A stretch of DNA of 64,000 bases from Byssochlamys sp. IMV 00236 (lineage: Eukaryota; Ascomycota; Eurotiomycetes; Eurotiales; Thermoascaceae): positions 237,317 through 301,316 of the forward strand of contig MSJH02000660.1 in assembly GCA_001931875.2 (NCBI GenBank). The letters run 5' to 3'. Position 1 is the first letter of the stretch. Each line of letters begins with the position of its first letter. Shown one piece after another: positions 44,735-56,693 of the stretch. The notes under the pieces are model-generated. The model saw only the letters and a list, made by a program, of their open reading frames with translations. It made no database searches and was not told where the DNA came from. The translations under genes were made by a program, and so were the position numbers.

Positions 44735-45857
44735 TCATAACATCCAGTCCAAGCCGTTTGCTTCTTCCTCCACCGGAAAGACCTCTCTTGCATACTCTTC
44801 CATGTCCCGCCAGCCCTGCCAGAGATGGCGCGCCTCATCTGTTAGTCGCATCGAGATCACTCCTCCTGGGCCCTGCATCATGCCTGCTCCTGCACCCTTT
44901 CCACCAAACGGGCCCAGTCCCTTGGGTGATCCAGCGGCTGGACGGGTGAATTCTTCCTGGGGGAAATACGGGGCATTGAGTTGGCCAAACAGCACCTCGA
45001 TCCCTTCCAGCTGTTCCTTGTAGCCAGCTGGGATGGGCACCTTGATCTCGATCTTTGGTACCTGCACATAGCGGCATCTTCGGTTGAGTGCGCGCGAAAA
45101 GGCCGCACATACTTGGTTTGGAGACAGAGTCTCGAAAGTCAGGGCAATCCTGTGTCACTGTTAGCTGTTCCGATCCCACAGGTATATCCATCGTCCACGG
45201 ATATTGAACTCACCGATGGCCGTGCCATTTCTTTGGACCGTCCTTGAAGATCTGCAGGACAGCTGGGCCAACGTCATGCTCTGCGTCCAGCCAGGGTAGT
45301 GGTATATCCGGATGGAAAGGTGCCCGCCATTCGAAGCTGCCGTCTGGTTGTAGCTCCATCTGGAAGAGAGGGTATGGCAAGCTGGTGAAGTTGTTATTGT
45401 AGATGCCGGCGTAGACAAACGTCGCTGGTAGCCCTAGCTGCCGGACATAATTCTCGACGGTGAATTTGCACGCCCAGAGCGGGAGGCTAGGCCAGGGACC
45501 ATGTACTGAGTGATCTGGCATGCTGCTGTAGACGTAATGTTGGATGGTACCCGCCCGCTTTGCGGCATCTGCTAGGGCACGACCAATAGCAACCTCATCG
45601 CCCGCCTGCGAAGTTGTGTTGATGAAGGCCAGACTGGCGCCCCTGAAGAGGTCGTCCATGAGCTCGACATTGTTGAGCAAGGGACCTTGGATCAGAGTCA
45701 CATTGGGGAGACTCTGCAGTTCCTCCGCGATGATGCCTTTGAGCGAATGGACCTGAGCGCGAACCGCATATCCGACGGCGGAGGCGACACGGATCAATGA
45801 AGCCGCCTGGCGCCCAGTCGCATTGACTATGGCGATAGTCTTGCGTGGTTGTGTCAT
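44735..45857 (-). CDS. nmrA: NmrA, negative regulator of nitrogen metabolite repression, 352 aa
   Basis: Two exons, 45857-45214 and 45149-44735, with a 64-nt intron joining as GHR/IALTF; 352 codons, the length known for Aspergillus nidulans NmrA. It begins MTQPRKTIAIVNATGRQAAS, an atypical SDR fold with the Asn-Ala-Thr-Gly-Arg dinucleotide-binding loop. Other conserved parts are LIQGPLLNNV, FINTTSQAGDE, SSMPDHSVHGPW and GIYNNNFTSLPY. NmrA lacks the catalytic Tyr of true SDR enzymes. It binds oxidised dinucleotides and the GATA factor AreA, holding AreA activity down when nitrogen is plentiful. The C-terminus EEEANGLDWML is also conserved. It is cytosolic/nuclear. The upstream region is very long and pyrimidine-rich on the coding strand near 46480-46500, suggesting a long leader. 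Confidence 0.97.
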
Positions 45858-46388
45858 TCGGAAGGAGTATGTATAATGATCACAGAGGAATTGGCATCCA
45901 CCAGTGGTGAGGGGCAATGAGGGGTGGGAGGTGGATAACTCCCCGGGGAGTCAGCAAGCCAACAGAAACGCGACTGCAACAATAATGGCGGATATTTGTA
46001 GCGGCAGTAGATAGGCAGACAGATGGTTGGAATATAGATCGGGGAAAGAGGGAGCTTCGCGAGCGATGATGATGTCGCAATCGATCCGGCGGCCGGGACT
46101 ATTAAAAAGAGAAATGGCGATGGTGCAATATCAGCAAAGGGATTGCGCACCGTGTGGACGAGCTATAGCATCCACAACTCTCCAGCCTCAGATCGCTGCC
46201 AGGTGGAGAGCACCCGTGGAAAGCTTGAGACGGTTGACTGGACCAGAACGGCTTCCAGGGTCCGCCGTCCTAAACGTTGCTGCGGGCTGTGGTGGAGAGG
46301 CTGCAGGGCCAAGAGAGATGGAGAGAGAAGCGGAAACGAGGCTAGAGCTGGACGAGCGAGAATAAAAAACGTTCCATCCAACGTTGTT

Positions 46389-46408
46389 CTTGTCTTGTCT
46401 TGTCTTGT
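46389..46408. repeat. (CTTGT)4 microsatellite
   Basis: Four perfect CTTGT units about 530 bp upstream of the nmrA start. Confidence 0.95.
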
Positions 46409-48869
46409 AATTAATGTCTGGTTCCGAGTATCCGCAATCCACTGGTTGGTGCCGGCACAGGACCAGAGAAAGAAAAAGTAGGGTAACGAGAGAGAGAAAA
46501 AAAATTCAATGTGCGCTTGTTGAGCTTGAATTTCCCGAGAGTTCGTTTCCTTCGTCTTTTTTTGCCTTTGCTCTCTCTCTGTCTTTCTAGTTTTGAGATC
46601 AGGTACCGGTTCCAATAATATTCATCAAAGAACACTGCAGCATAGACCTTGCTGGAGAAAGAACTAGGTGATGGTTCTGAATCTGTCACGAGAACGCTCT
46701 GAGGAAAATCTGAGTGCGTCCTCGCGAAATCCGTCTGATAATGGACTGGGGAAGTGAAGTACCGTGGTGGTCAACTCGGCTGTTGCGTTTCTGTGTCTGT
46801 TTCTGGTGAGATCGCACTGGGCTCCGGTCAACGCATGAAACCCCAAAGCAATCAACCCGAACAATCCTGGGGGAGAAGCCGGCTGCGGGGTGGTTTCTTC
46901 TATTTATATAGTCTTTTTTTCAATAAGTGTGAACCTTGTTCGAGCTGGATCGACTGATCTGGATGTATTCGAACTTCGAAAGACCTCTTCAAGACTCTGG
47001 AGGACTGAGGCCAGGAAGCCCACCAGACAAGCAGCAGCAGTAGCAGGGCGATCAAGAGGCGTAATAACAATACAGCGGCGGGATGCGGCGGACTGGGAAA
47101 GCACCAGAAGTTTCGTATGGTCATCCAAGTTACGGAGCGTTCATGGCATGTTGCGTTGCTGCATCGGCTTCATCCATTGACCTGCTTTCTCTTTACGTAA
47201 CCCGACAGCGATGAGACGGGCGGTGCGAGGCAATCGAGAGGAGATCGGATAAATGTGATGATATTATGGATCATTATACTGTACTTCTGCTGCCCCTGTT
47301 GTTCTCATCCCAGGGGGGGTTCTCTGCTGTCTCTGCTGGATTTAGTTATCCGTGATGAGGGAGGCCAGAGAAGAGAAACGCAGTCGACAAAGAGACCTGG
47401 GGGAGGAAGACGGATAGCGTCCGGGATCGATCAGATCGTATGGACTCTCCCTCTTCCCCCCCAGTCTGCTGCAGAATTATCCGGCCCGAGGCCGTCCAGT
47501 CTCTCTAGCCTTGGATCCAAACGGAAAAGATAGTCTACAGCGCTTGAGAAGGGATCCAGCCACGGTGGAGTCGATGAGGGTGGAACCTTAAGCCATCTCC
47601 AGCAAAACAACGCACAAACCGTGATCCAGAGAGGATACCAGATCATCAATGCTCCTATACTACTCTACATAGTACAGGGACGAGGACCTGCAGGACGTTG
47701 TACGGGCTAGACCCCAAGGTGGTTTGATCCGTCAGGGATGTTGCACATCTCCTCAATAATATTAATATTACTCAGTGATAATATACTACACGGAGCAATA
47801 ATGCTGCTTCAGGGATTCACAAATACAGTTATGTACTGAAATTGATTATCGTGAGAAGCATCAGAATAATACCACCAGGCACCACCATCAGCGCAACTTT
47901 CTCTTCAAAGTCGAGTCGATGCTACATACTAAGTACACGGCTGCCAGGAGCGGGGTTCAACAGCAGTAGTTTACCATCCATGATATCTAGGCTCGTCTTT
48001 CTCTTTGCTTATCATTGCCCCTCATCCACCACCATTACCATCTGAGCACATGGCCCTGGCAGCATCTGGATGGATGATTGCACAATCGGAGTACAACGGA
48101 CGGGGTTTGCTGGCGCTTTCTTTGTTGGAGGATCGGGGTCTGCTGGAAGAAGGAATTGAATCCGTACAGTACTTAGCTTCCAACTGCCTAAGCGAGGCGG
48201 CGCAGACAAAAAGAATCATCTCGTCTAGAATCAATAATAACAATGTCATCCTGTAACTATCGAAGTTGAACCCCTACTCTAGTTAGTTATCGACCTCTCC
48301 AGGCCTTGGACTAAATAAATTTTCAAGGGCCAGCGGTGACCGCCGCCAAGAGCACGTTGCCTGCCCGGCGGAGACTCTGCTGTTCTTTTTTCTTCTTTTT
48401 TTCTTTCCCCTTTCCCGATGCTTCCAACTGTAAGTACTACTAGAGTACCTAAGTCGATGGAATTACTCTAGTTCCCTCCGAAGCGGTCAAGTGGTAGCCA
48501 ATCTCTTGCCCCACGATGTTCTCCGGCACAAGGACGAAATCATCATCTCAGCTCCAGCTTACCCTCCCTCATGATTCCTCCTCTTTCTTGGTCTTCGCAC
48601 TCCCGCCTTCGCCCGCTTCTGGCATCGCTGGTGGGGCAATCCCGGCAGATTTTTTCGTTATCATTATCAACAATAATCAGACGCGATCCTATGAGGCTTC
48701 TCGCTTGCAGGTACCTTGGGCGGAGGGCGACGATGGTGTGTCCACTCGTCAAGTCAGGCTGGATCGTATAGAGTAGGAGATGATCGCTGGTGCCGGAGCC
48801 GAGGTGACGTGCTTTCTCTCCAGAAATCCCATGGCCTCTTCTTCCGCCATTTGGCCGCAATCGCATTTC

Positions 48870-48889
48870 AATAATAATAATAATAATAG
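48870..48889. repeat. (AAT)n microsatellite
   Basis: About six and a half ATA/AAT units in the gene-poor region upstream of nmrA. Confidence 0.95.
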
Positions 48890-50117
48890 ATGTTGGTCGA
48901 TATCAATTCGCTCAACATCGCCAACATCCCGTCAGGTGATCTCGTCCTTCTGTCCGGACAGTCCTGTCCGAATGGAGCAATCCTACCCTGATGCACAATT
49001 TCGTTTCACAGCGATCTATACTCAGACCACGAGGTTCGATACTGGGGAGACCTGGCCAAGAAGGTTGAGCCTTCTTAACTGGTATATGCCGTATATCCCC
49101 CCGCCGCCTTCAAGCTGATCCATGCGCACTTCCAGGTGCCCCAGTAGGAAACGCACACCAGAAACAAATCCCTACCAATCAATCGATTGACATCCAAGAA
49201 AAAACTGTCGTCATTGCATTGTGGAAGGTTCCCATTTTTCTTTGTTATTCCTATGACCCTTCTCGGTAACAATTCTGCTCGATCCGACTCTAGTACTCTA
49301 CAAGAAAAGCGATTTCTGCACAATCCGCTAGTGTCTGGAACCTCCTTCCACCTATGCAAATACCTAACAGCTTCTGGCACATCGATGATGATCCGACTTT
49401 ACACGTATCTGATGTGCGATGACGCTATGTTGACCGTCATTAGCTGACCTGGCCAGTGTCACACTATCAACCTCTTGCAGTGTAGCCGCGGCCTTCCAGT
49501 GTCCCTATGCAGCAAAACTAACCGTAGTATGGGGTACCAAGTCAGTAGTTCCTGGATCATGTCTCTTCTTTTCGATATACACGCACAACCAAGCGGTCAA
49601 ACGAGGGGCCCAAGAAGCCAAGGGCGCTTTGTTCGATGGCCGCGTCGATTTTTCCCACTCTCTCCGTCCTGGATAGAAGGGTCCCCTTCCGCATGCTTCC
49701 CCGCTTCGCGGTCAAACAATGGGTCTCTGGCTGCTATCAATTTTCAAATAGTACTCCATAGGACTCGTATACAGTGGGAACCCAGACGGACGAGATAGTG
49801 GCCGGCATAGAGCCACATGACTGGATCAGCTCCGTAAGTACCTAGGTGTAGCTTAGCTCCCTGACCGAACCTGGGGAAAGGTAGGCGTTTCTCAATAATG
49901 TTCAACTAGCCCTATCTAGATTCTACACTAACTCTATTCTCAAATAAAAATCATGCAGTCCCTTAGGATGGACCAGTCAAGTAACCATCTGTGTCTTGCC
50001 CGCAACCCCAGATTTCTTCCGGATTCCCATGGCACGGACGGCAAACCCGCAATATAAAAAAGAAACAAAAAAAAGGAATCAACGATAGACAGCGGCTCAA
50101 CAAACACATAGGAAGCT

Positions 50118-50150
50118 TCTCTCTCTCTCTCTCTTTTTCTTTTTCTTTAC
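50118..50150 (+). promoter_or_regulatory. CT-rich tract, possible core promoter
   Basis: About seven CT units followed by runs of T and C and then TCTTCAAG. Pyrimidine tracts just before a CAAG are common at transcription starts of well-expressed filamentous-fungal genes. No matching coding gene is seen downstream. Confidence 0.35.
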
Positions 50151-50789
50151 TCTTCAAGACACAAGAACATGCGCAAGGTCCCCAGACAACAACACCAAGC
50201 AGCAAAAATAACGAGCCAATAAATCAACCAATCCGCGCCTCTTTCTGTTAGTTTTCTTGATTATTATTTTCCTCGGCCAGGGGCGCGCACGACCCCAGTC
50301 AACTAAGTAGAGTAGAGTAGTCAACCCCGCCTTTTTTTTGTGCTTGAGTCTGAGTCTGATGCCGTTCCGTCAAATCGGACCGAACTCCCCCTGCCACATT
50401 ATTTAATACGACTGGGTCATACCAGACCAGGGATCCAAGGAAAAAATCCACTCAGACATCTCCGCGGAGCTAGTTCAACAGTAAAGTAACTGGTTCGGAG
50501 GGAAAGGGGATCCGATATCGCTGTTGTATACATACATTTTTGTTTCATTTTATCCTTGCACCGCGATATACCACTGTAGATTGATTAGACCTTTTCTCCT
50601 TCGAGTAATATCTTTTTTTCGCTGATTTTTGCCTATCTAAAGAGGATAATTCCGCATTAAAAAAGGCCAAAAATCGAATTTCGTTTATATGCACATAACG
50701 GGCGGAAAATGACGCGAGATATTACAATGTGCGTTTTTCTTTCTTTCACTTTCCCATCTATCGAGTAATAGCTATATAATACTAGTAGT

Positions 50790-50814
50790 AACTAACTAAC
50801 CAACTAACTAACTA
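50790..50814. repeat. (AACT)n microsatellite
   Basis: About six AACT-type units with one CAACT interruption. Confidence 0.9.
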
Positions 50815-51280
50815 TCAGCTGAGCACCTACACTGCTATAAGAGCCACCTATGTGCAAAGGCAGAAGTGATTATTGCCGCGGACGATAGTTAGGTAATCAT
50901 CAAGAGAAGAAGAGTCCAAGCAGTGCTAAGTAGTAAATCGACGTATGTATTGTATATGCAGTCTTGGGGAAATGGGTCGCATGTCTATGTGTGAAGAGAG
51001 ATGATGTAGAAAGAAATGGTATTAAATAATATCTATTATGGAATTGGTTGGGTTTTGGTTTGGCTATTGTCCTAGGCACCTTGAGATAGTTACTACTTTT
51101 TCTTTTATTGCGCCTTCTATGAATAAAGAAAGCATTAAATAATAGTGATTACCACTATCCTTTTTTTCCTTTCCGTGTTATGCACTCGCTTTTTATATCT
51201 ATGCATCGCGTATAACCAATGAGATCGCCTCTACGAAATAAGGCTATAATATATAAACGCAACAAACAACACAAATCAGA

Positions 51281-53266
51281 TCAAGAAGGCGCCGACCCCG
51301 CGATTCCCCCGAACCCATTCATTCTCAAGCTGACCCCATTTCGATCTTCATCGTCATCGATCTCGCGATCTTCGATCATTTTGGGTCCAACCCCGGCCAG
51401 ACCCCAGATGGCCGGTCGACGCCGGGCATGCATCTCCGCCACAGCGCGCTCGTCCGCGTGCAGATGGGCACCTGATTTCCGGAGCAGCAGGACATGCTCC
51501 GATAGTCCCGCATTGGCTGCTAGGAAGAGCGGGGTACGTCCTGCGCGATTGCGTATGTGCACGGAGCCTCCTTGGAGGAGTAGGTAGCGGAGGATGTCGA
51601 CGGAGGGGCATGTTGCGGCGAGGTGCTGGAAAGAAGAAAATAGTCAGTAAGATAAGAGGAAAGGTGGCTGAGAAGAAGATCTGTCTAGCGATGGCGAGTT
51701 TGCGGGGAAGGGGGAAGAGGTACAAAGGGAAACGCCAGGGGAATGGGTAAACTGGTGGGGCAGACGTTCGTATTCTTCTGGATAAAACGCCACAAAAGAC
51801 GAACTATCAAGGAAATTGTGTTTGTGTCGGGGAAGAACAGTAAGAATACAACAGTTACCGTACAATTGGGGTGTTTCCTGAATAGTCTGCCTCGTTCAGC
51901 AGCCATCCATCCTCGCTTGTCATTACTTCTTCAACTTTCTCGAGTTCTCCTTGAGCAATCGCATAGCCCAGTGCGGTCAATTTCTTCGCTGTCTCAGGCA
52001 AGGCGCCTCCTGGATGGCGAAACACAGGTTGAGAGCTCTCTGTTAATTCGCCGCGGAGGGAGACAGACATCGCTTTAGCGACAGATTCAGGCGTTGAGTC
52101 AGGCAGGGCAAGCAGGTAGGCCAGCTTGGTGAGAGCTGCTTCGCTCGTCATATCGTGCCCTGCAACGACACCAGCTCTAGACAGAGTCATGCCGGGGGCA
52201 TACACAGGACTGACACTGCCAGTGAGACCTATCTTCGGGATTAGCAGATGACAACCGGAAACAGAGACGGGGTAGAGAACTTGCATTGAGTAACGTTGAC
52301 GATGACAATTCCTCTTTGGATGGCACTAGCCAGCACCTTGGTCATCGCATCATCTTGTCCGTTTGGTGCATTTCCAGCGCCAAAGGTCTCTAGGACTAGA
52401 CCCCTTAGGCTCCCCAGCTTCAGGACAGCATCCACCATTGCTGGTTGAATCCCGGGGAATATGCGCAGACATGCAACGTGAGTGGTATCCAGGTTTGTCT
52501 GGATCCTGAAGTGTCCGATGTGTGTCGGCCTGTTCACGAGGTCCCAAGCAACCTGTGTGCGCATCGACGTCGTTACCGCCAACGGAGGTGCGTTTGGAGA
52601 GTCGAATGCAGCAAAATCGCTTGCTGCCACCTTTGTCGCTCTGTTGCCGCGGAACAACTTGTAGTTGAAGTACAAACAGACCTCAGGGATCATGAAGTGG
52701 CCAGCCACGACCAAGGATCCCAGAAGATTATCCGTGGCATCATTCTGTAGCTCCAACATAGGTGCTTGAGATCCTGTGAGAATGACCGGCTTTCCGAGAT
52801 CTTGCAGCATAAAACTGAGCGCTGAACAGGTGTACGCCAAGCTGTCAGTTCCATGGAGAACCACGAAAGCATCAAACAGCTGGTAATTCCAGTAGATCGT
52901 CCGGGCAATCTCTGCCCAACCTTTAGCATCGATAGAGCTGCTATCCAGGAGCTCTTCGAATTCATAGACCGTATATCTCACCTGCCTGTCGTAAGCGCTT
53001 GGAGGCGTACGCAAACTGGCATAAGCCTTGGTTGTGCCATTCCCGTTGACAACGACGTCGAGTGGCAGTGGCAGAGATCCATCGTTGAATGTAGGCAACC
53101 GTGCTAAACAAGCCTCCTGGAACCCCCTAGCTGGAACGAAACCAGATGGAGATTGACGCATGCAGATCGTGCCACCAGTCATGATAATGAGGACCCTCGA
53201 CTCGGGGATAATAGCCGCCGAGTTTGGCTGGTCAAGCTCAGAAATGGGAGCTGCTGTGGCTGTCAT
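51281..53266 (-). CDS. Cytosolic L-asparaginase with C-terminal ankyrin repeats, 563 aa
   Basis: Three exons: 53266-52285, 52228-51864 and 51625-51281; introns of 56 and 238 nt, in phase. The asparaginase domain has the nucleophile Thr33 in MTGGTICM, the second catalytic pair in VLHGTDSLAYT, and LTGSQAPM. The C-terminal domain includes SVSPVYAPGMTLSRAG. After about residue 380 come a helical segment and two or three ankyrin repeats (LNEADYSGNTPIHLAATCPS; RNRAGRTPLFLAANAGL), as in the animal 60-kDa lysophospholipase-type asparaginase. It hydrolyses asparagine to aspartate and ammonia. No signal peptide, so cytosolic. The first intron appears to use a GC donor (T/GCAAGT), because only that restores NVTQCLTGSVSP. 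The tail is acidic then glycine-rich. Confidence 0.92.
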
Positions 53267-55141
53267 TTTTGCCAGTCTCCGTAATAATCCAATGGAAGGC
53301 CAACAGTGTACAGTTTAGCGACTTGATAAACGTAAAGATATAATATGACCGCCCCGTATAAGTGAGAACTATATCGTGAAGAATTACTCGAGATGGACTC
53401 GAAGTAACGTAATTCGCAAGACAGGCGTTTTAATTTGTTGTCGTGGGTTCTGCAACAATCGGACAGCCAGTGTTAATACGATGAAAATAAAAGAATGATA
53501 AAAAAGAGGTAACTTAATGCTCAAAGTTCTCTGGAGGTGCGATGGGTATAGTCGTTGGAAGGAAGCGTTTAGTGCATCCGAGACGGGCACCCTGGGGACT
53601 TGGTACCGTCTCCACGACAATATAAGCCAGTCTTTTCTCTGACAGCTCGTAACCGTGTCCAGTCCTCCCCGACAATTCCAGTCCTTTTAAAATTTTATAG
53701 AATAAATCATCGTAACGGTTAGCGGGGTGCGGAAAACGCGCTCCTAGCTAACCCGCCCCTTACCGCCTGCCGCTCCGATTATTCTGCCGCTCAGATCCAC
53801 CTACTAGGTACCTAGGTACCTAAGGTAGCCAACAACCCATCTTCATCATTCGTCTACCCCATATTCTATCACTTTATTTCCTTCTTCACTTACTCCTTCA
53901 CCTTCTCCTTCTCCCTTATAAGAGTCGCATATGTCTCCCTCTACTACCCGACAGCAATATACTATACTTATCACCAGGGGCCCATGCAACTGGCAGGGTA
54001 AAGCCGGCTTTCGATGCATATACCTAATTTAACATCCTGCAATCACTGCGAGCATATAATATCCATGCACCCCGATTATTGTTACTTTCTTACATGTTCT
54101 ACGAACTGGAATTTCGCGGCTAATACTGCTATTATGCACTTACCCACTTTTATCTTCTTATATCCACCTATGCTCCATCGAGAATTATTGAACCTTATGG
54201 AAGGCAATTCGTCGCTAAGATATATAGAGACTTCCTTATTAGTTATTTTTACAGACTTGCTACTATTTATCGATACTCGGGCGAAATTGATCGACAAGCT
54301 GATAGCGCGAGACTAATATTATTATATTACCTGAGTGAGCGGCACACCAGCTTCCGGAAAGACAACTATAATGAATTCTCTGGTCAATAAATTGCGCTGA
54401 GCAGCAGATTTCGCTACAACCAGCCGAATATATTGAAGGTAATGGACCGAACTAATTACTGTCTTAAAGACTGGTTGGTTGACTGCTTGATGAGGATAAG
54501 GCAATAGATGTCATAACGCGACATGCATCAATTATCATAAGACCATCTCTGTCTCTGACAGCGGACTTGAAGAAAGGATTCCGAGCATTAATAGACACGT
54601 AGGGTTGCTTACAAGCCTCGTACGTGTTCTATAGGATATACCGGTAAGCATTGCCTTATACTCTGCAGTCCAAACGTAATGTTGATAGAAGTTCTGAGAT
54701 TAATCTTTTCCGTAACAGGAATCTTATGACCTTATACAGAGAGATTGATTTGCTGATAATAAGCAAGATCCTCTTCAGTCAACCTCTGTTCTTTAAACGC
54801 ATTAGTGGTTATCCGTTTACTAGAGGCCTATCCCCATCAGATATATCACAGCGTGGCGCTACCGCCAGGGTCTTCAAAACGGCTGTTGCTGGCAATGGGA
54901 TTTATCCGTCTTGCTTCAAGACTAAGAATCAAGAATTGAAATAAGCTCTCGAGAATATTTAGCGCAACGGATGGCTCTATGCAGAGGAATCAAACGATGA
55001 TGTCACTGTATATTTGCGAACCAAAATCATTATTTGTAGGTGCATATTCTACTGGTTAGTTACTTTGTGCTGCTCCCTAATAATCTGGTTCTAGATATTG
55101 CCGCTTTATTTTCCTAGATAGCTCTTGACGGCGAAATGAAT

Positions 55142-55206
55142 TGATGGCTTTCTGCCAGTCGACCAAAAAGGAGAACTCCTTGTTGGTCTGCCTGGATCTC
55201 TAGCAT
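55142..55206. repeat. Dispersed 65-bp hairpin repeat, copy 2
   Basis: Matches 13551-13615 at 59 of 65 positions. Its core (55155-55195) is a near-perfect hairpin: CCAGTCGACCAAAAAGGAG pairs with CTCCTTGTTGGTCTGCCTGG with only small bulges and a two-base loop. This copy keeps the pairing better than copy 1. Confidence 0.75.
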
Positions 55207-55244
55207 CAATTATAGCACGCCGCTCCAATCGGCAATTGATGCTA
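55201..55244. repeat. Inverted repeat with 11-bp perfect arms
   Basis: TAGCATCAATT (55201-55211) is the exact reverse complement of AATTGATGCTA (55234-55244), loop 22 nt. It directly follows the hairpin of copy 2 and has no clear counterpart beside copy 1. Confidence 0.85.
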
Positions 55245-56693
55245 TTATGCAAGTCTAACTCCGTTAGCTAGTTATCAGATGCCCGACGTTTACTGGTAGC
55301 CAATAAGTCGCCGCTTCTGGAGGATCAATACTAGAAAGAGTTCTACCGCTGCCTATTATTCCCTATACTAGATGGCTATGTTGTAACTAGTTAGTTAATG
55401 TCCCCTGAGTTTGTAATGATCAGTGTCGGGCGTCTTGTCAATGATTGGTAGCTATCACAAACCGAGACCGCGGATCAGTTCACTATGGTAAATTAAGAAG
55501 GCTGAGTTTTCTAGGCGAAGGCTAGCTTGCCAACTAGCTGTCTGTCAAATAAGACAGCCCTGCTTCACGAGAGAAAGAGAATGAAGCCAAGACTTGCCAA
55601 GGCCCCGGAGCGAGAGGGGAACTATTAAAGAAATTAAATATGCGCTGGTCCCTTTCAACTTGCCTGCCAAGGGGTTGGGCCACTTCACCATCGTTTACAA
55701 CTGTCACATCTGCAGTTGATATCATCTTCCAATTACACCGCTATAAACATGGCATTCTTTTTCGTGGAGCTTTTCCCAGGACCGAACTTCTATCCAGGCC
55801 ACGTTCGCAGACTACCGCCCCTACACTCTGTGCTCTCCTTGACCGGAGACGATGGTAACTCTTAGGAGAATCCGCGGCCGCTGAATGGCGCCTCTGGGCG
55901 CGCTGGGCATGCTGGGCAGTGATCGCAAAGATTTCGCAGAGATCGGAGCCCAAAACCCAAGTGGGATCTCTTTTAATTAGTATCCCGCCGCTGAGATTCC
56001 CCAGCCACGGGTCCTGGGTTGTCTTTTGGTCCTTGGCTACGCCCTTGGCATGTCACACCACGAGGACTTAGATTCTTTCTCTTTGTGACCATTGGATGAC
56101 CTTTCGCCTATCTTCTGCAATGGTGTCGGACAGTCAGAGTAGCCAACGGGGACCGATGGCCTCTATACCCCGTTTGGTAACCATCCCTTCGTAGAAACAT
56201 GTTCATGGCATATTTCTCGGCGACCCGTCGCGGGGGTTCACTATGGTAGGCAGATCGACATAATTGCCACCCCTCGCCCTTTGCGCGCAATCTCCCTTTA
56301 TTGCTCGAACGCCTCTTCTCCTTCCTATCTTTCAGGTTATCATCTGAATCCCCCTCCTGGAGTCCTGAAGGCTGGACTCACTTCGGATTCTGCCACTCCT
56401 TTGGACAATATTCGCTCTTTACCAATATACGTTCCTTACGTGCTTGTTCGGGCATATAGCCTTATTGGGTCTCTTGGTGTAGTATTCTCATCGATTGGGA
56501 GTTACTATAGAGCTGAAAAAAAAGGAGAAAAACCTTGTGAGCTCCCTCTCTTTGACCAACGTCAACCAGGACAGCAGGAACTGTTGATACCCAGCGCATC
56601 GAAACAAATAACTATCGATATATACACCTTTAGACGCTCTCGGAATTCAAAGAGCAGTCTTGTGCTTAGACCATTGCTTCTAGCTATCCGAAA

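Larger units (their letters stand above)
45858..51280. other. 5.4 kb gene-poor region upstream of nmrA
   Basis: The longest tract without a gene I can support. Open frames are short (up to about 150 codons) and low-complexity. It contains several simple repeats (46389, 48870, 50118, 50790) and, at 50118-50150, a CT tract followed by CAAG, the usual look of a fungal transcription start on the plus strand; the first ATG after it opens only 17 codons. Likely content: the nmrA promoter and leader, 3' sequence of the asparaginase gene, and possibly a noncoding transcript. Confidence 0.4.
53267..56693. other. 3.4 kb gene-poor, partly AT-rich region; probable decayed repeat DNA
   Basis: The first 500 bases are the asparaginase promoter side. 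At 53800-53823 lie overlapping palindromes of the GGTACCTA type. From about 53990 to 55500 the DNA is AT-rich, rich in TA steps, and carries open frames with no domain, fitting an old repeat-induced-mutation relic. It holds the second hairpin repeat (55142-55206). The last 400 bases before 56694 are the promoter of the DUF1996 gene. Confidence 0.4.
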
